Source: G965218495 sp965218495
GTDB taxonomy: Bacteria > Bacteroidota > Rhodothermia > Rhodothermales > Bin80
Direction of reading: 5' to 3'
DNA length: 64,000 bases
Assembly (NCBI GenBank): GCA_965218495.1
Contig: OZ244626.1
Span: 2,232,001 to 2,296,000 of the forward strand
Part shown: piece after piece, positions 9,248 through 17,682 of the stretch
Numbering within the stretch: position 1 is the stretch's first letter
How the letters are laid out: each line of letters begins with the position of its first letter
The notes under the pieces: model-generated
What the model was told of the DNA's origin: nothing
What the model saw: the letters and a program-made list of their open reading frames with translations, nothing else
The model's database searches: none
Position numbers and translations under genes: made by a program

Positions 9248-9995
9248 CTACGCTTCTATCATGGCTATTGCCGTGGTTACTGTTATTGGCCGCTGTATAT
9301 CACGTGCGCCCTTCCCGTATTCGTGGCCCGTCTGCGCCCATCCAACATGGACGCGTCGGAGGGGTCGGTAGCGGAGCTCTCGCGTGTGGTAGCGCAGATT
9401 CGCAGGCAGTGGCCGCAGGTTCAGATCCTGATTCGCGGGGATGGGGACTTTGGACGCAAGCAACGCATGCGGTGGTGTGAGGACCACTACCTTCTGGGGC
9501 TGCCTCGCCATCCGCGGCTGCAAGCCACGATGGCGACATACATGGAGGCGGTCCGGCAGGAGTGCGCAGCCAACGGCGCGGCCATGCGGCGATTCAAGAG
9601 CTTTCGCTACCGCACCTTCAAGCGTTGGCGCTGCGCCCGGCGTGTGGTGGCCAAAGCGGAGTGGTGGCCCGGGCAGCGCGGCCACTATGCACGCTTCGTG
9701 GTCACTTATCTCAGCGAGGTGTACTACGGTGCGCGCCCTGTGTACGAAGACCTACAATACCGCACGCGCGGTGACATGGACCGTCGCATCAAAGAGCAGC
9801 AGCTTTGCGGCTCGGACCTTCACGCCGAAGATGCGCCGCAACCCGCTGTACTGCTGTACCCATTTGCGGATGACGATATTCCAAGAGCATGGGCTTAGAG
9901 GCACACCGATGGCCTCGGCGCCGTGCGGAACCATCCGCCGGAGGCTGCTGAAGATCGCCGCGGTCATTGTCGCCGGCACACGCCGATACCGCTTA
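9248..9995 (+). pseudogene. IS1380-family transposase remnant
   Basis: The translated sequence matches the C-terminal half of IS1380 transposases: a tract like FYHGYCRGYCYWPLYI, then LIRGDGDFGRKQ with the second catalytic Asp, then DMDRRIKEQQL, the family's conserved tail region. After KEQQL the match moves to another frame (CGTIRRRLLKIAAVIV), so there is a frameshift near 9810. The N-terminal half with the first Asp is missing. It lies directly downstream of the hisF terminator. Dead element; no inverted repeats could be assigned. Confidence 0.75.
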
Positions 9996-10905
9996 TAGTT
10001 TTCCTTGGCCTATCCGTGCCCGTCCTTGGTACCGGCCAAAGCGTGTGCGTTGGAGCGCACGCCCATGCTGTCGGCCCCTGGGCGACCCCCCTCCCGCATG
10101 CGGGGCCTCTCTCGCGCCTGATTAGCGGCCAATCGGGCCACTGTATCCCAAGTAATGACAGACGCCCCCACGCGGTGATGCAACACGTACGAGCTCGGGG
10201 CGCTGATGGACGGAGAGATCGTGCTGCATGCCTTTGGAAACGCCTACGGAGCGGTGCTCACCACCGCCGATGACACACCCAACGGGACCAGAGCCGGAAT
10301 CCTAGCCACCCAATCACCAAGCCGGGAGCCCCCGCTGCCGAAATCAGCGGATTCACACCCGTGGTGAATTATGAAGGTCAGGGACGTAGTCGCTCTGCCG
10401 CGCGGGTCCATGCCTCCCAGCACGCAGTGGCTGACATGGACATCCACGCCAAGACAAGCGAGCATTCGCATGAGGAACCTCCCTGCGGCTTGCCCCAACG
10501 GCGAAGACCGTGTGCGCTACGTCACAGCCATCCCGTTTCCATATTCCCTGCGGAGCCTCGAATCGTGAAGCGTAGTGCAGTTCCTGACTCCTTCCATACC
10601 CGGCCCGTGACGCCCGGAATGCAGAATACTACATTTGAGTCGTAGTGCTATGACTCGTCCAGGCGTTTCATCGGTCAGTCCATCCAGTTTGGCTCGCGGT
10701 TGTGCCAGAGGTGCACGTCACGTTGTTCCTCCCGCTCGCAGGCGGTCGGCACGGCGGCCATTCGAGCCATTTTCCGAGAGCTTCACCGGATTGTAAGGTG
10801 CGTAGTGTTTGGCGATCATGCACGATAGCGCCGTGGGCGCTGCATTTGCCGCGTCCACCTGAGACGTGCCTCATGGTCCCATAGCCAACGAGCTGCCTCA
10901 AATCC
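9996..10905. other. about 900 bp without a recognisable gene
   Basis: Only short, low-complexity or mutually overlapping frames are open here and none resembles a known family. The stretch lies between an IS1380 relic and the end of the WD40 gene, so decayed mobile DNA is the simplest explanation, but nothing specific is seen. Confidence 0.5.
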
Positions 10906-12999
10906 TCACTGCACAACCGCAAACGCACGGGTTACCTGGTGCTTCCCGCCTTCGAAGCGAAAGTAGTACATGCCCGCTGCCAGGTCGGCCGTATCTAAGC
11001 GAACCGTATGCCTGCCAGCTGCCTGAGAACCGTATGCCAGCGTGGACAGCCTCCGCCCTAGCATATCGTACACCGAGAGCTGTACATCGACACTCGCGTT
11101 CAGCGTGTATTGAATAGTCATAGCCAGGTATGCGGGATTGGGGTAGTGTACAAGACTGACCGCGTCTTGCGGGGATGCCTCTTGACGCGCGATACCATCG
11201 ACCCCGACAAATATGGACGCGTCCCACAGCTTTACCGTACCGTCAGACGACCCAGACGCGAGGAAGCCGTCCGGTGAAAAGACCACCGAATTGACCTCGT
11301 CCGTGTGGCCAGCGAACACGACCACATCCGCGCCGGTGCTTGCGTCCCGCAGCAGTACCGTACCGTCAGACGACCCGGACGCCAGGAGACTGTCCGATGA
11401 ATAGGCAACCGAATTGACCGGGCCCGTGTGGCCTGCTAGCACGGCCACTTCCGCGCCGGTGCTTGTATCCCACAGCCGTACTGTACGGTCCCACGACCCG
11501 GACGCCAGGAGGTCGTCCGGTGAAAAGGCCACAGACAACACCGAGAGCGTGTGGCCTACGAGCACGGCCACCTCCGCACCGGTGCTTGTGTCCCACAGCC
11601 GTACCGTTTCGTCAGTCGACCCGGACGCCAAGAGGCCGTCCGGTGAAAAGGCTACCGATCTGACCGAGCTCGTGTGGCCTCGGAGCACGGCCGCCACCGC
11701 ACCGGTGCTTGTGTCCCACAGCCGTACCGTACGGTCAGACGACCCGGAGGCCAGGAGGCTGTCCAGTGAAAAGGCCACCGATCTGACCCGGCCCGTGTGG
11801 CCTCTGAGCACGGCCACCGCCGCACCGGAGCTTGTGTCCCACAGCCGTACCGTACCGTCAGACGACCCGGATGCCAAGAGGCCGTTCGGTGAAAAGGCCA
11901 CCGAATAAACCTCGTCCGTGTGGCCTAGGAGCACGGCCACCACCGCGCCGGTGCTTGTGTCCCACAGCCGTACCGTACCGTCCCTCGACCCGGACGCCAG
12001 GAGGCTGTCCTGTGAACAGGCAACCGAATAGACCGGGCCCATGTGGCCTGCGAGCACGGTCACCTCCGCGCCGGTGCTAGTATCCCACAGCAGTACCGTA
12101 TGGTCCCACGACCCGGACGCCAGGAGGCCGCCCGGTGAAAAGGCCACCGATCTGACAGCGTCCGTGTGGCCTGCGAGCACGGCCACTGTCGCACCGGTGC
12201 TAGTGTCCCACAGCCGCACCTTTCGGTCAGACGACCCGGACGCCAGGAGGCCGTCCGGTGAAAAGGCCACCGAAAAGATCTCGGTCGTGTGGCCTGCGAG
12301 CACGGCCACGGTCACGCCGGTGTAGTCCCACAGCCGAACCGTTTCGTCAGACGACCCGGACGCCAGGAGGCCGTCCGGTGAAAAGGCCACCGATCTGACA
12401 GCGGTCGTATGGCCTTCGAGCACGTCCACCGTCACGCCGGTGCTGTCCCACAGCCGTATCGTACCGTCAGACGACCCGGACGCTAGAAGGAGGCCATCCG
12501 GTGAAAAGGCCACCGAAAAGACCGCGTCCGTGTGGCCTGCGAGCACGGCCACTGTCGCACCGGTGCTTGTGTCCCACAGCCGAACCGTACCGTCAGACGA
12601 CCCGGACGCTAGGAGGCTGTCCGGTGAAAAGGCCACCGAAAAGACCGAGCTCGTGTGGCCTAGGAGCACGGCCACTGTCGCACCGGTGCTTGTGTCCCAC
12701 AGCCGTACCGTACCGTCCCTCGACCCGGACGCCAGAAGGCCGTTCGGTGAAAAGGCCACCGAAAAGACCTCGGCCGTGTGGCCTGCGAGCACGGCCACCT
12801 CCGCACCGGTGCTTGTGTCCCACAGCCGTACCGTACCGTCCCTCGACCCGGACGCCACGAGGCCGCCCGGTGAAAAGGCCACCGAAAAGACCGCGTCCGT
12901 GTGGCCGCTTGGTACTGTAGACCATATCAATTGGCCAACTGCAGGCCTCGCGCTGACAAAGATCAGCACAAATATACAAGCGCAGCTTAGTCGATACAT
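10906..12999 (-). CDS. secreted 14-repeat WD40 protein with T9SS sorting domain
   Basis: A 697-residue exported protein. Residues 1-22 form a signal peptide (cleavage near PAVGQ). Residues 32-605 hold fourteen WD40 repeats of about 41 residues, each of the form GHT..V.SVAFSPDGLLASGSSDGTVRLWDTSTG. Fourteen repeats would build two seven-bladed propellers. The last 80 residues (VHYPNPAYL, VYDMLGRRLSTL, LAAGMYYFRFE) are a typical T9SS type A C-terminal sorting domain, so the propeller is probably carried across the outer membrane and anchored or released. Ligand and role are unknown. The repeats are nearly identical at DNA level. Confidence 0.9.
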   Translation of the reverse strand: MYRLSCACIFVLIFVSARPAVGQLIWSTVPSGHTDAVFSVAFSPGGLVASGSRDGTVRLWDTSTGAEVAVLAGHTAEVFSVAFSPNGLLASGSRDGTVRLWDTSTGATVAVLLGHTSSVFSVAFSPDSLLASGSSDGTVRLWDTSTGATVAVLAGHTDAVFSVAFSPDGLLLASGSSDGTIRLWDSTGVTVDVLEGHTTAVRSVAFSPDGLLASGSSDETVRLWDYTGVTVAVLAGHTTEIFSVAFSPDGLLASGSSDRKVRLWDTSTGATVAVLAGHTDAVRSVAFSPGGLLASGSWDHTVLLWDTSTGAEVTVLAGHMGPVYSVACSQDSLLASGSRDGTVRLWDTSTGAVVAVLLGHTDEVYSVAFSPNGLLASGSSDGTVRLWDTSSGAAVAVLRGHTGRVRSVAFSLDSLLASGSSDRTVRLWDTSTGAVAAVLRGHTSSVRSVAFSPDGLLASGSTDETVRLWDTSTGAEVAVLVGHTLSVLSVAFSPDDLLASGSWDRTVRLWDTSTGAEVAVLAGHTGPVNSVAYSSDSLLASGSSDGTVLLRDASTGADVVVFAGHTDEVNSVVFSPDGFLASGSSDGTVKLWDASIFVGVDGIARQEASPQDAVSLVHYPNPAYLAMTIQYTLNASVDVQLSVYDMLGRRLSTLAYGSQAAGRHTVRLDTADLAAGMYYFRFEGGKHQVTRAFAVVQ
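11190..12906 (-). repeat. tandem array of about 123-bp WD40-coding repeats
   Basis: Fourteen head-to-tail units of 120-126 bp share long identical blocks, such as those coding for SGSSDGTVRLWDT and FSPDGLLAS. Units 4 and 5 have a shortened linker coding for STGVTV instead of TSTGATV, and unit 4 has one extra Leu codon. Repeat identity is far greater than between WD40 blades of most proteins, indicating recent amplification or gene conversion. Confidence 0.85.
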
Positions 13000-13009
13000 C
13001 TGCCTGGGG

Positions 13010-13440
13010 ATTTGGAGGGACGGCTTAGGGCCAAGGTGAGTGGATTGTGGAGAATTGCACTCGAGAACCCCGTCCGAGTGCGGGCATTCTTTGCCATTGC
13101 GCCCATAGTAAGCACACCAGGATGCCGGACAGGGTAGAACCGGAACAGGCCATTGCTGCGGACTGCATTGCCGGCCGCTGCCACCACGAAGGCGTCAATG
13201 TCCATGGCCAGACCAGGGATTCATCAATTGATTTGACTCCTGCTTCGCTTCCTGCCAGGCATGACCAACTCGCAGTGATGATGGTCACCCCGTCAATAGA
13301 GGATGCCTTCGTAGCCTATAGAAACTGCGCTGTCGACTTTCTTGCTCACCGTATTCACGTGCATTATGTCCGCGTAATCAGGCTGCACCGGCTACACCCA
13401 CACTGTTGCGGAGGTCTTCGCTGACACTTGTCAACTATCC
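13010..13440 (-). pseudogene. decayed subtilisin-like (S8) protease fragment
   Basis: Read in shifting minus-strand frames, the sequence gives NSVGVAGAA, ADIMHVNTVSKKVDS, GVTIITASWSCLAG, AMDIDAFVVAAAGN and YPVRHPGVLTMGAMAKN.RTGFSS. This is the order of conserved blocks between the catalytic His region and the core of S8 peptidases. At least two frameshifts and stops break it, and the region with the catalytic Ser is missing. It lies directly upstream of the WD40 gene on the same strand. The call rests on motif order only. Confidence 0.55.
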
Positions 13441-13647
13441 TACGCAATTCCCTGCTTCTTGGACCCCTGTGCTAGCACACGGCAGAGGTAGAATCGCCAC
13501 CCGCTACGCACCGGTTCAAGACCAACATCGTTTGGAGCGCCCCCCTGAACCGCCGTCGTGCGGCCACGGATGGACCGCTTCCACCAAGCTGTAGCTTTCA
13601 AGCTCGTCTTCCGCGCCACACGTATCAGATCAGAGTCCAAAATACTT

Positions 13648-14151
13648 TTAGCGAATGGATCTCAATGTGCCGAAGTAGCTCATGGGCGACTCGATTTCCG
13701 GGCTCTCAGGCATGTCAGGCATCTCGTCCGTGCCGCAGAACCGGTCGAATGCACGGGCAAGGTCCGTTGCTATAGCCTGTGAGCTCCTACCCTCGATGTG
13801 TCGGCGCTCTATCACAAAGGCCACCTCCCCATCTTTGATGAGCGCTATGAAGGGAGACGAAGGCGGAATCCCTGCCATATGGTAACGGGCGCGGGCAGTG
13901 GGTTCCAAGTCCTGCCCCGCAAACACCGTGGCATAGCGGTCAGGCTGCGTGGCGTGCTGCCGGGCGAGGGCGATGGCGGGCCGCGCCATGGCGGCGGCAC
14001 ATCCGCACACGGAGTTGACCACCAACACCATGGTCTTGCCGGCCGTGTCCGCAAAGGCTTCATCAACCTCGTCGGCGGACCGCAACTCGTCTACACCTAG
14101 GCGGGTAAGCTCCTGCCGCATTGGCTGAAGGAGCATTTCGGGATATGGCAT
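13648..14151 (-). CDS. bacilliredoxin (BrxA/BrxB, YphP/YqiW family)
   Basis: A 167-residue thioredoxin-fold protein of the BrxA/BrxB family, which removes bacillithiol from oxidised protein cysteines. The motif SVCGCAAAMARPA contains the CGC active site (Cys49-Gly50-Cys51). The start MPYPEMLLQPMRQELTRLGV and the tract YHMAGIPPSSPFIALIKDGEV are family hallmarks. The ATG at 14151 is chosen because it begins the conserved MPYPE; the open frame extends 25 codons further without family match. C-terminal residues after about 145 are a longer variable tail. Confidence 0.9.
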   Translation of the reverse strand: MPYPEMLLQPMRQELTRLGVDELRSADEVDEAFADTAGKTMVLVVNSVCGCAAAMARPAIALARQHATQPDRYATVFAGQDLEPTARARYHMAGIPPSSPFIALIKDGEVAFVIERRHIEGRSSQAIATDLARAFDRFCGTDEMPDMPESPEIESPMSYFGTLRSIR

Positions 14152-14258
14152 AGTTGCATAATCTGATTCGTAGTTATTACCCTTTCCGATCCGGATTGAT
14201 TCAATCGGGCTATGGCAACAGGGCATTGCAGCCCCTATGTTTCCGGACCACTATTGCT

Positions 14259-14801
14259 ATGGAGCACATGCATCGTATTTGCACCGGTCTTGTCCTTTTG
14301 CTATTGGCATTCATGCCCGCCGGATGCGGGAGCATGGCTGGCACGACCACTAGCAAGTCGTCAACTGTGGAAGCCGACCTGCGGGCCGCCGCGGACGCAT
14401 GGCACGGCACGCCCTACGCCCCTGGCGGCACCGACTTCAGCGGCGTCGACCCAATGTCATTTGTCAGACGACTGTATGAAGACCTCTTTTCAATCGACCT
14501 GCCCCGCACGCCCTCCCGGATAGCTGAGGCGGGCGAGGAGGTGGCGCGTGATGACCTGATGGCGGGCGACCTCATAATCTTCAAGCTGTCCAGTGGACCG
14601 ACACATATTGGAGTCTATTTGGGGCGCAGTGAATTTGCGCATGTCTCCGTTGAAAACGGGGTTACAATCAGTCGCATGGATGAAGCCGCATGGCGCGACA
14701 CCTTTGCGACGGCACGCAGACTTGAACTACCCGGAAGAGAAGTGAAGCAAGAAGCCGATGACAACGAGCAGCCGGCCGGCCGGCGGCGCACTGGCTGGTA
14801 G
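14259..14801 (+). CDS. NlpC/P60-like lipoprotein lacking the catalytic Cys
   Basis: A lipoprotein with lipobox FMPAGC (Cys23) and a domain like NlpC/P60 peptidoglycan endopeptidases: AWHGTPYAPGGTDFSG, LMAGDLIIFKL and THIGVYLG. The family nucleophile normally sits in a DCSG motif after the GGT segment, but here the aligned residues are DPMS, so the Cys is replaced by Pro65. The His of THIGVYLG is kept (His115). It is probably a non-catalytic cell-wall-binding homologue or a decaying gene. Start 14259 is chosen for the signal peptide. greA follows 13 bp later. Confidence 0.75.
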   Translation: MEHMHRICTGLVLLLLAFMPAGCGSMAGTTTSKSSTVEADLRAAADAWHGTPYAPGGTDFSGVDPMSFVRRLYEDLFSIDLPRTPSRIAEAGEEVARDDLMAGDLIIFKLSSGPTHIGVYLGRSEFAHVSVENGVTISRMDEAAWRDTFATARRLELPGREVKQEADDNEQPAGRRRTGW

Positions 14802-14814
14802 CCTGGACCACATC

Positions 14815-15288
14815 ATGCCCATTTATCTGACGAAAGAAGCGCTGGGGAAGCTGCGCAGCGACCTGCACCATGCACGCACCGTAGGGCGGAACAATGCTTC
14901 ACGCGCCATTGCGGAAGCCCGCGCCCACGGAGACCTCAAGGAAAACGCTGAATACGATGCCGCCAAGGACACCCAAGGCCGGTTGGAAGCACGCATCGCA
15001 AGGATGGAATACACCCTGGGCGAAGCTCGTGTGGTTGACGAGTCCCAAGTCGATACCTCTCGCGCACGCATCCTCTCGACAGTCCGTGTGCTTAACAAGA
15101 GTGTTCGGCGCGAGCAGTCCTTCAAGCTCGTTTCGGTGCAGGAAGCTAACATCTCGAAGGGGCTGATTTCTATCGCAAGCCCTATCGGCAAGGGTCTCTT
15201 GGGCAGCGCGGTCGGGGACACAATCCGCATAGAGGTTCCGCGCGGCGTTGTAGAACTTGAAGTCCTGGCGATCTCGCGCGACGGATGA
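14815..15288 (+). CDS. greA: transcription elongation factor GreA
   Basis: Rescues backtracked RNA polymerase by stimulating transcript cleavage. The start MPIYLTKEALGKLRSDL opens the N-terminal coiled coil, whose tip region reads AHGDLKENAEYDAAKDTQG, the family motif with acidic residues. The C-terminal FKBP-like domain ends in ISIASPIGKGLLGSAVGDTIRIEVP. At 157 residues it is full length. The ATG at 14815 gives the normal N-terminus. Its stop overlaps the start of the threonine aldolase gene (ATGA at 15285-15288). Confidence 0.95.
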   Translation: MPIYLTKEALGKLRSDLHHARTVGRNNASRAIAEARAHGDLKENAEYDAAKDTQGRLEARIARMEYTLGEARVVDESQVDTSRARILSTVRVLNKSVRREQSFKLVSVQEANISKGLISIASPIGKGLLGSAVGDTIRIEVPRGVVELEVLAISRDG

Positions 15289-16316
15289 TTGATTTACGTA
15301 GCGACACGGTTACGCGCCCCTGCAGCGGCATGCGTAAAGCAATGTATCACGCCGAGGTCGGTGATGACGTCTTTGGCGAGGACCCTACAGTCAACAGGCT
15401 TCAGGAAGTGGTAGCGACGCTCCTTGGCAAGGAGTCTGCACTTTTTGTGCCCAGTGGCATGATGGGCAACCAGTTAGGCCTGTATGTACAAACTCGGCCG
15501 GGCGATGAAGTGCTGCTGGAGCGGTCAAGTCACATCTTTAACTACGAATCAGGCGCCGCGGGCGCCATTGCGGGCGTCGTACTTAATGCTCTGCAAGGCA
15601 AAGATGGCTTACTCACAACCTGCCAGATAAAGGCCGCCGTCCGGCATGGGTACTATTGGGAATCACGCTCGCGGCTGCTGTGCCTGGAAAACACACTCAA
15701 TGCGGCCGGCGGCACCATCTATCCATTGGAACACTTGCAGGCACTTGCGCAAACGGCCGGCGCGGCAGGCTTGGCCTGCCACTTGGATGGAGCGCGCCTG
15801 TGGAATGCGACGGCCGCCACCGGCATAGCGGAAAAGACCTACGCAGCACCCTTTGATACCGTCACGGTATGCTTGTCCAAGGGTCTGGGTGCACCCATAG
15901 GCAGTGTTTTTGCCGCTTCAAAAGGTTTGGTCGCGGAAGCACATCGCGTGCGCAAAATGCTGGGAGGCGGCATGCGGCAAGTAGGAGTCCTTGCAGCCGC
16001 AGGTCTCTTTGCGTTGAAGTACCACCGCCAGGACCTGGCGGAAGACCACGCCAAGGCCCGGCGCCTGGCTGAAGGGCTGGCCGCCCTCGGGCGGATTTCT
16101 CTCAGGCAGCCGCAAACGAATATCGTCCTCTTCGACCTTGAAGACGACACGGCCCATTCCTTCCTGGACTCACTGCATGCCCATGGAGTTGCCATGGTCC
16201 CCTTTGGGCCGCGTACAATTCGGGCCACAACTCATCGTGATGTTTCAATGGCCGACATAGACGATGCCTTGCGCGCGGTTCAGCGCGTCTTGGCGCCGGC
16301 TAGCGTGGTTCGGTAA
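15285..16316 (+). CDS. ltaE: low-specificity L-threonine aldolase
   Basis: PLP enzyme that cleaves threonine or allo-threonine to glycine and acetaldehyde. The start MIDLRSDTVTRPCSGMRKAM and GDDVFGEDPTVNRLQ are family signatures. The PLP lysine lies in VTVCLSKGLGAPIGSV. At 343 residues it matches the family. Coupled to greA by a 4-bp overlap and convergent with the FAH-family gene, overlapping its 3' end by 17 bp. Confidence 0.93.
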   Translation: MIDLRSDTVTRPCSGMRKAMYHAEVGDDVFGEDPTVNRLQEVVATLLGKESALFVPSGMMGNQLGLYVQTRPGDEVLLERSSHIFNYESGAAGAIAGVVLNALQGKDGLLTTCQIKAAVRHGYYWESRSRLLCLENTLNAAGGTIYPLEHLQALAQTAGAAGLACHLDGARLWNATAATGIAEKTYAAPFDTVTVCLSKGLGAPIGSVFAASKGLVAEAHRVRKMLGGGMRQVGVLAAAGLFALKYHRQDLAEDHAKARRLAEGLAALGRISLRQPQTNIVLFDLEDDTAHSFLDSLHAHGVAMVPFGPRTIRATTHRDVSMADIDDALRAVQRVLAPASVVR

Positions 16317-16953
16317 CGGTCACGCTCAGTGGCGGCAGTCCCGTGCAAGTGCATACCAGGCGATCACCTGCCTCGACCGGGCCTACGCCCTCCGGCGTGC
16401 CGGTGAATAGACAGTCCCCCGACTCCAGTGTAAACACGTGCGAGCAGAACGAGACCAGCTCCGCAACCGTAAATACCATGTCCTTGGTAGATGCGCGCTG
16501 GCGAACCTCACCGTTGACGGTGAGCGTCAACATCAGACCCTGGACATCCGACACCTCCGCCTTTGGAACAAACACGCCCAGCGGCGCAAATGTGTCGAAA
16601 CCCTTCGCCACCGACCAGGGATGACCATTGCGTTTTGCCTTCGCCTGCAGGTCGCGTGCAGTCATGTCCAATCCCACCGCGTACCCAGCAACGTAGGAGA
16701 GGGCCTCGGACACAGGGATTGTTTTGCCCCGGCGCCCGATCTGGGCGACTAGCTCTATCTCGTGGTGCACGTCTTTGGACATCGGTGGCAGAACGATCGA
16801 TTCACCGGTTCGGATGATCGAGGTAGTGGGCTTGAGGAATACAACTGGCACCGTCGGCACGCTGCTCTTCATCTCCGCAGCGTGCTTGGCATAGTTTTTT
16901 CCAATGCAGATCAGCTTCCCGCGCGGACCGGCGGGCTCAGAGAGTGTCACCAT
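16300..16953 (-). CDS. fumarylacetoacetate hydrolase family protein
   Basis: A 217-residue FAH-fold protein of the FAHD1/YcgM type (acylpyruvate hydrolase or oxaloacetate decarboxylase activities are known in this branch). The metal ligands fall in HHEIELVAQIG, and FTGTPEGVGPVEAGD is the conserved C-terminal motif; LICIGKNYAKHAAEM is the typical N-terminus. No neighbour points to a degradation pathway, so the substrate is unknown. It overlaps the convergent ltaE end. Confidence 0.88.
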   Translation of the reverse strand: MVTLSEPAGPRGKLICIGKNYAKHAAEMKSSVPTVPVVFLKPTTSIIRTGESIVLPPMSKDVHHEIELVAQIGRRGKTIPVSEALSYVAGYAVGLDMTARDLQAKAKRNGHPWSVAKGFDTFAPLGVFVPKAEVSDVQGLMLTLTVNGEVRQRASTKDMVFTVAELVSFCSHVFTLESGDCLFTGTPEGVGPVEAGDRLVCTCTGLPPLSVTVTEPR

Positions 16954-16959
16954 TAGCTA

Positions 16960-16967
16960 TACGTTTG
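16960..16967 (+). promoter_or_regulatory. possible -7 box upstream of rplU-rpmA
   Basis: TACGTTTG matches the Bacteroidota TAnnTTTG element about 100 bp upstream of rplU and just outside the divergent FAH-family gene. No convincing -33 TTTG is seen. If used, it leaves a leader of about 90 nt that could hold ribosomal-protein autoregulation, which was not demonstrated. Confidence 0.35.
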
Positions 16968-17066
16968 TGCTCTGTGGCTGAGTCCGGGGATCTTTCAAAT
17001 TGGCGGGTCGTATCCTGATGTTGCCACTCTCGCGCCAGTACGGCGCCCCTAAGCAGAGGAAGCAAC

Positions 17067-17384
17067 ATGTACGCCATCGTAAACATCCAAGGTAAGCAGT
17101 TCAAGGTCCGCGAAGCAGACACACTCTTTGTACCGCATGTGCCTGGACATAGTGCCGATGACACGCTCGTCTTTGACCGCGTGCTCCTGATATCCAATGC
17201 CGAGGACATTCATGTGGGCGCGCCGACTGTGGAAAATGCCACAGTGACTGCCACAATCCTACGCCACGTCAAGGGAGATAAGGTCATCGTCTTTAAGAAG
17301 AAGCGTCGCAAGAGGTACAGAGTAAAGCGCGGCCACCGCCAGCAGTACACCCAGATTCGGGTGGATTCCCTCTCACCCGAATAG
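17067..17384 (+). CDS. rplU: 50S ribosomal protein L21
   Basis: Large-subunit ribosomal protein. The start MYAIVNIQGKQFKVREAD and the tail KVIVFKKKRRKRYRVKRGHRQQYTQIRV, with the L21 signature, are unmistakable. Length 105 residues is usual. A purine-rich GAGGAAG just upstream serves as ribosome-binding site. It is followed 15 bp later by rpmA, the standard pair. Confidence 0.98.
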   Translation: MYAIVNIQGKQFKVREADTLFVPHVPGHSADDTLVFDRVLLISNAEDIHVGAPTVENATVTATILRHVKGDKVIVFKKKRRKRYRVKRGHRQQYTQIRVDSLSPE

Positions 17385-17399
17385 TCCCACACATTAGCC

Positions 17400-17651
17400 A
17401 TGGCACACAAGAAAGGCCTCGGTTCGACCAAGAACGGCCGAGATTCGAATCCTAAGATGCTGGGCGTCAAGCTATACGGCGGACAGGCCGTAAAGGCTGG
17501 CAGCATCATCGTGAGGCAGCGGGGCACTAGGGTTCACCCAGGAAACAATGTCGGACGTGGAGGCGATGACACGCTATTTGCCACTTTGCCCGGCACGGTA
17601 CGGTTTTCCACGACGCGCGGAAACCGGAAACTGGTCCACGTGGATCCCTGA
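17400..17651 (+). CDS. rpmA: 50S ribosomal protein L27
   Basis: Large-subunit protein near the peptidyl-transferase centre. The start MAHKKGLGSTKNGRDSNPKMLGVK and the signature VRQRGTRVHPGNNVGRGGDDTLFA are diagnostic. The N-terminus begins directly with MAHKKG and so lacks the cleavable extension seen in Firmicutes. Length 83 residues. Co-transcribed with rplU; the PpiD-like gene follows 31 bp later. Confidence 0.98.
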   Translation: MAHKKGLGSTKNGRDSNPKMLGVKLYGGQAVKAGSIIVRQRGTRVHPGNNVGRGGDDTLFATLPGTVRFSTTRGNRKLVHVDP

Positions 17652-17682
17652 AGAAGCACGCCATCAGACTTAAGGAAGGCCG

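Noticed and set aside
10244..10498. An 84-residue minus-strand frame in the gap near 10.3 kb
   Set aside because: Composition and lack of any motif do not support a gene.
11190..12906. Regularly spaced repeats that could suggest a CRISPR array or minisatellite RNA
   Set aside because: The unit is about 123 bp, is continuous with no unique spacers, and codes for WD40 blades in one frame.
11414..13039. Long open frames on the plus strand opposite the WD40 gene
   Set aside because: They arise from the repeated composition of the antisense strand, start at the same point in each repeat and have no signal peptide or family match.
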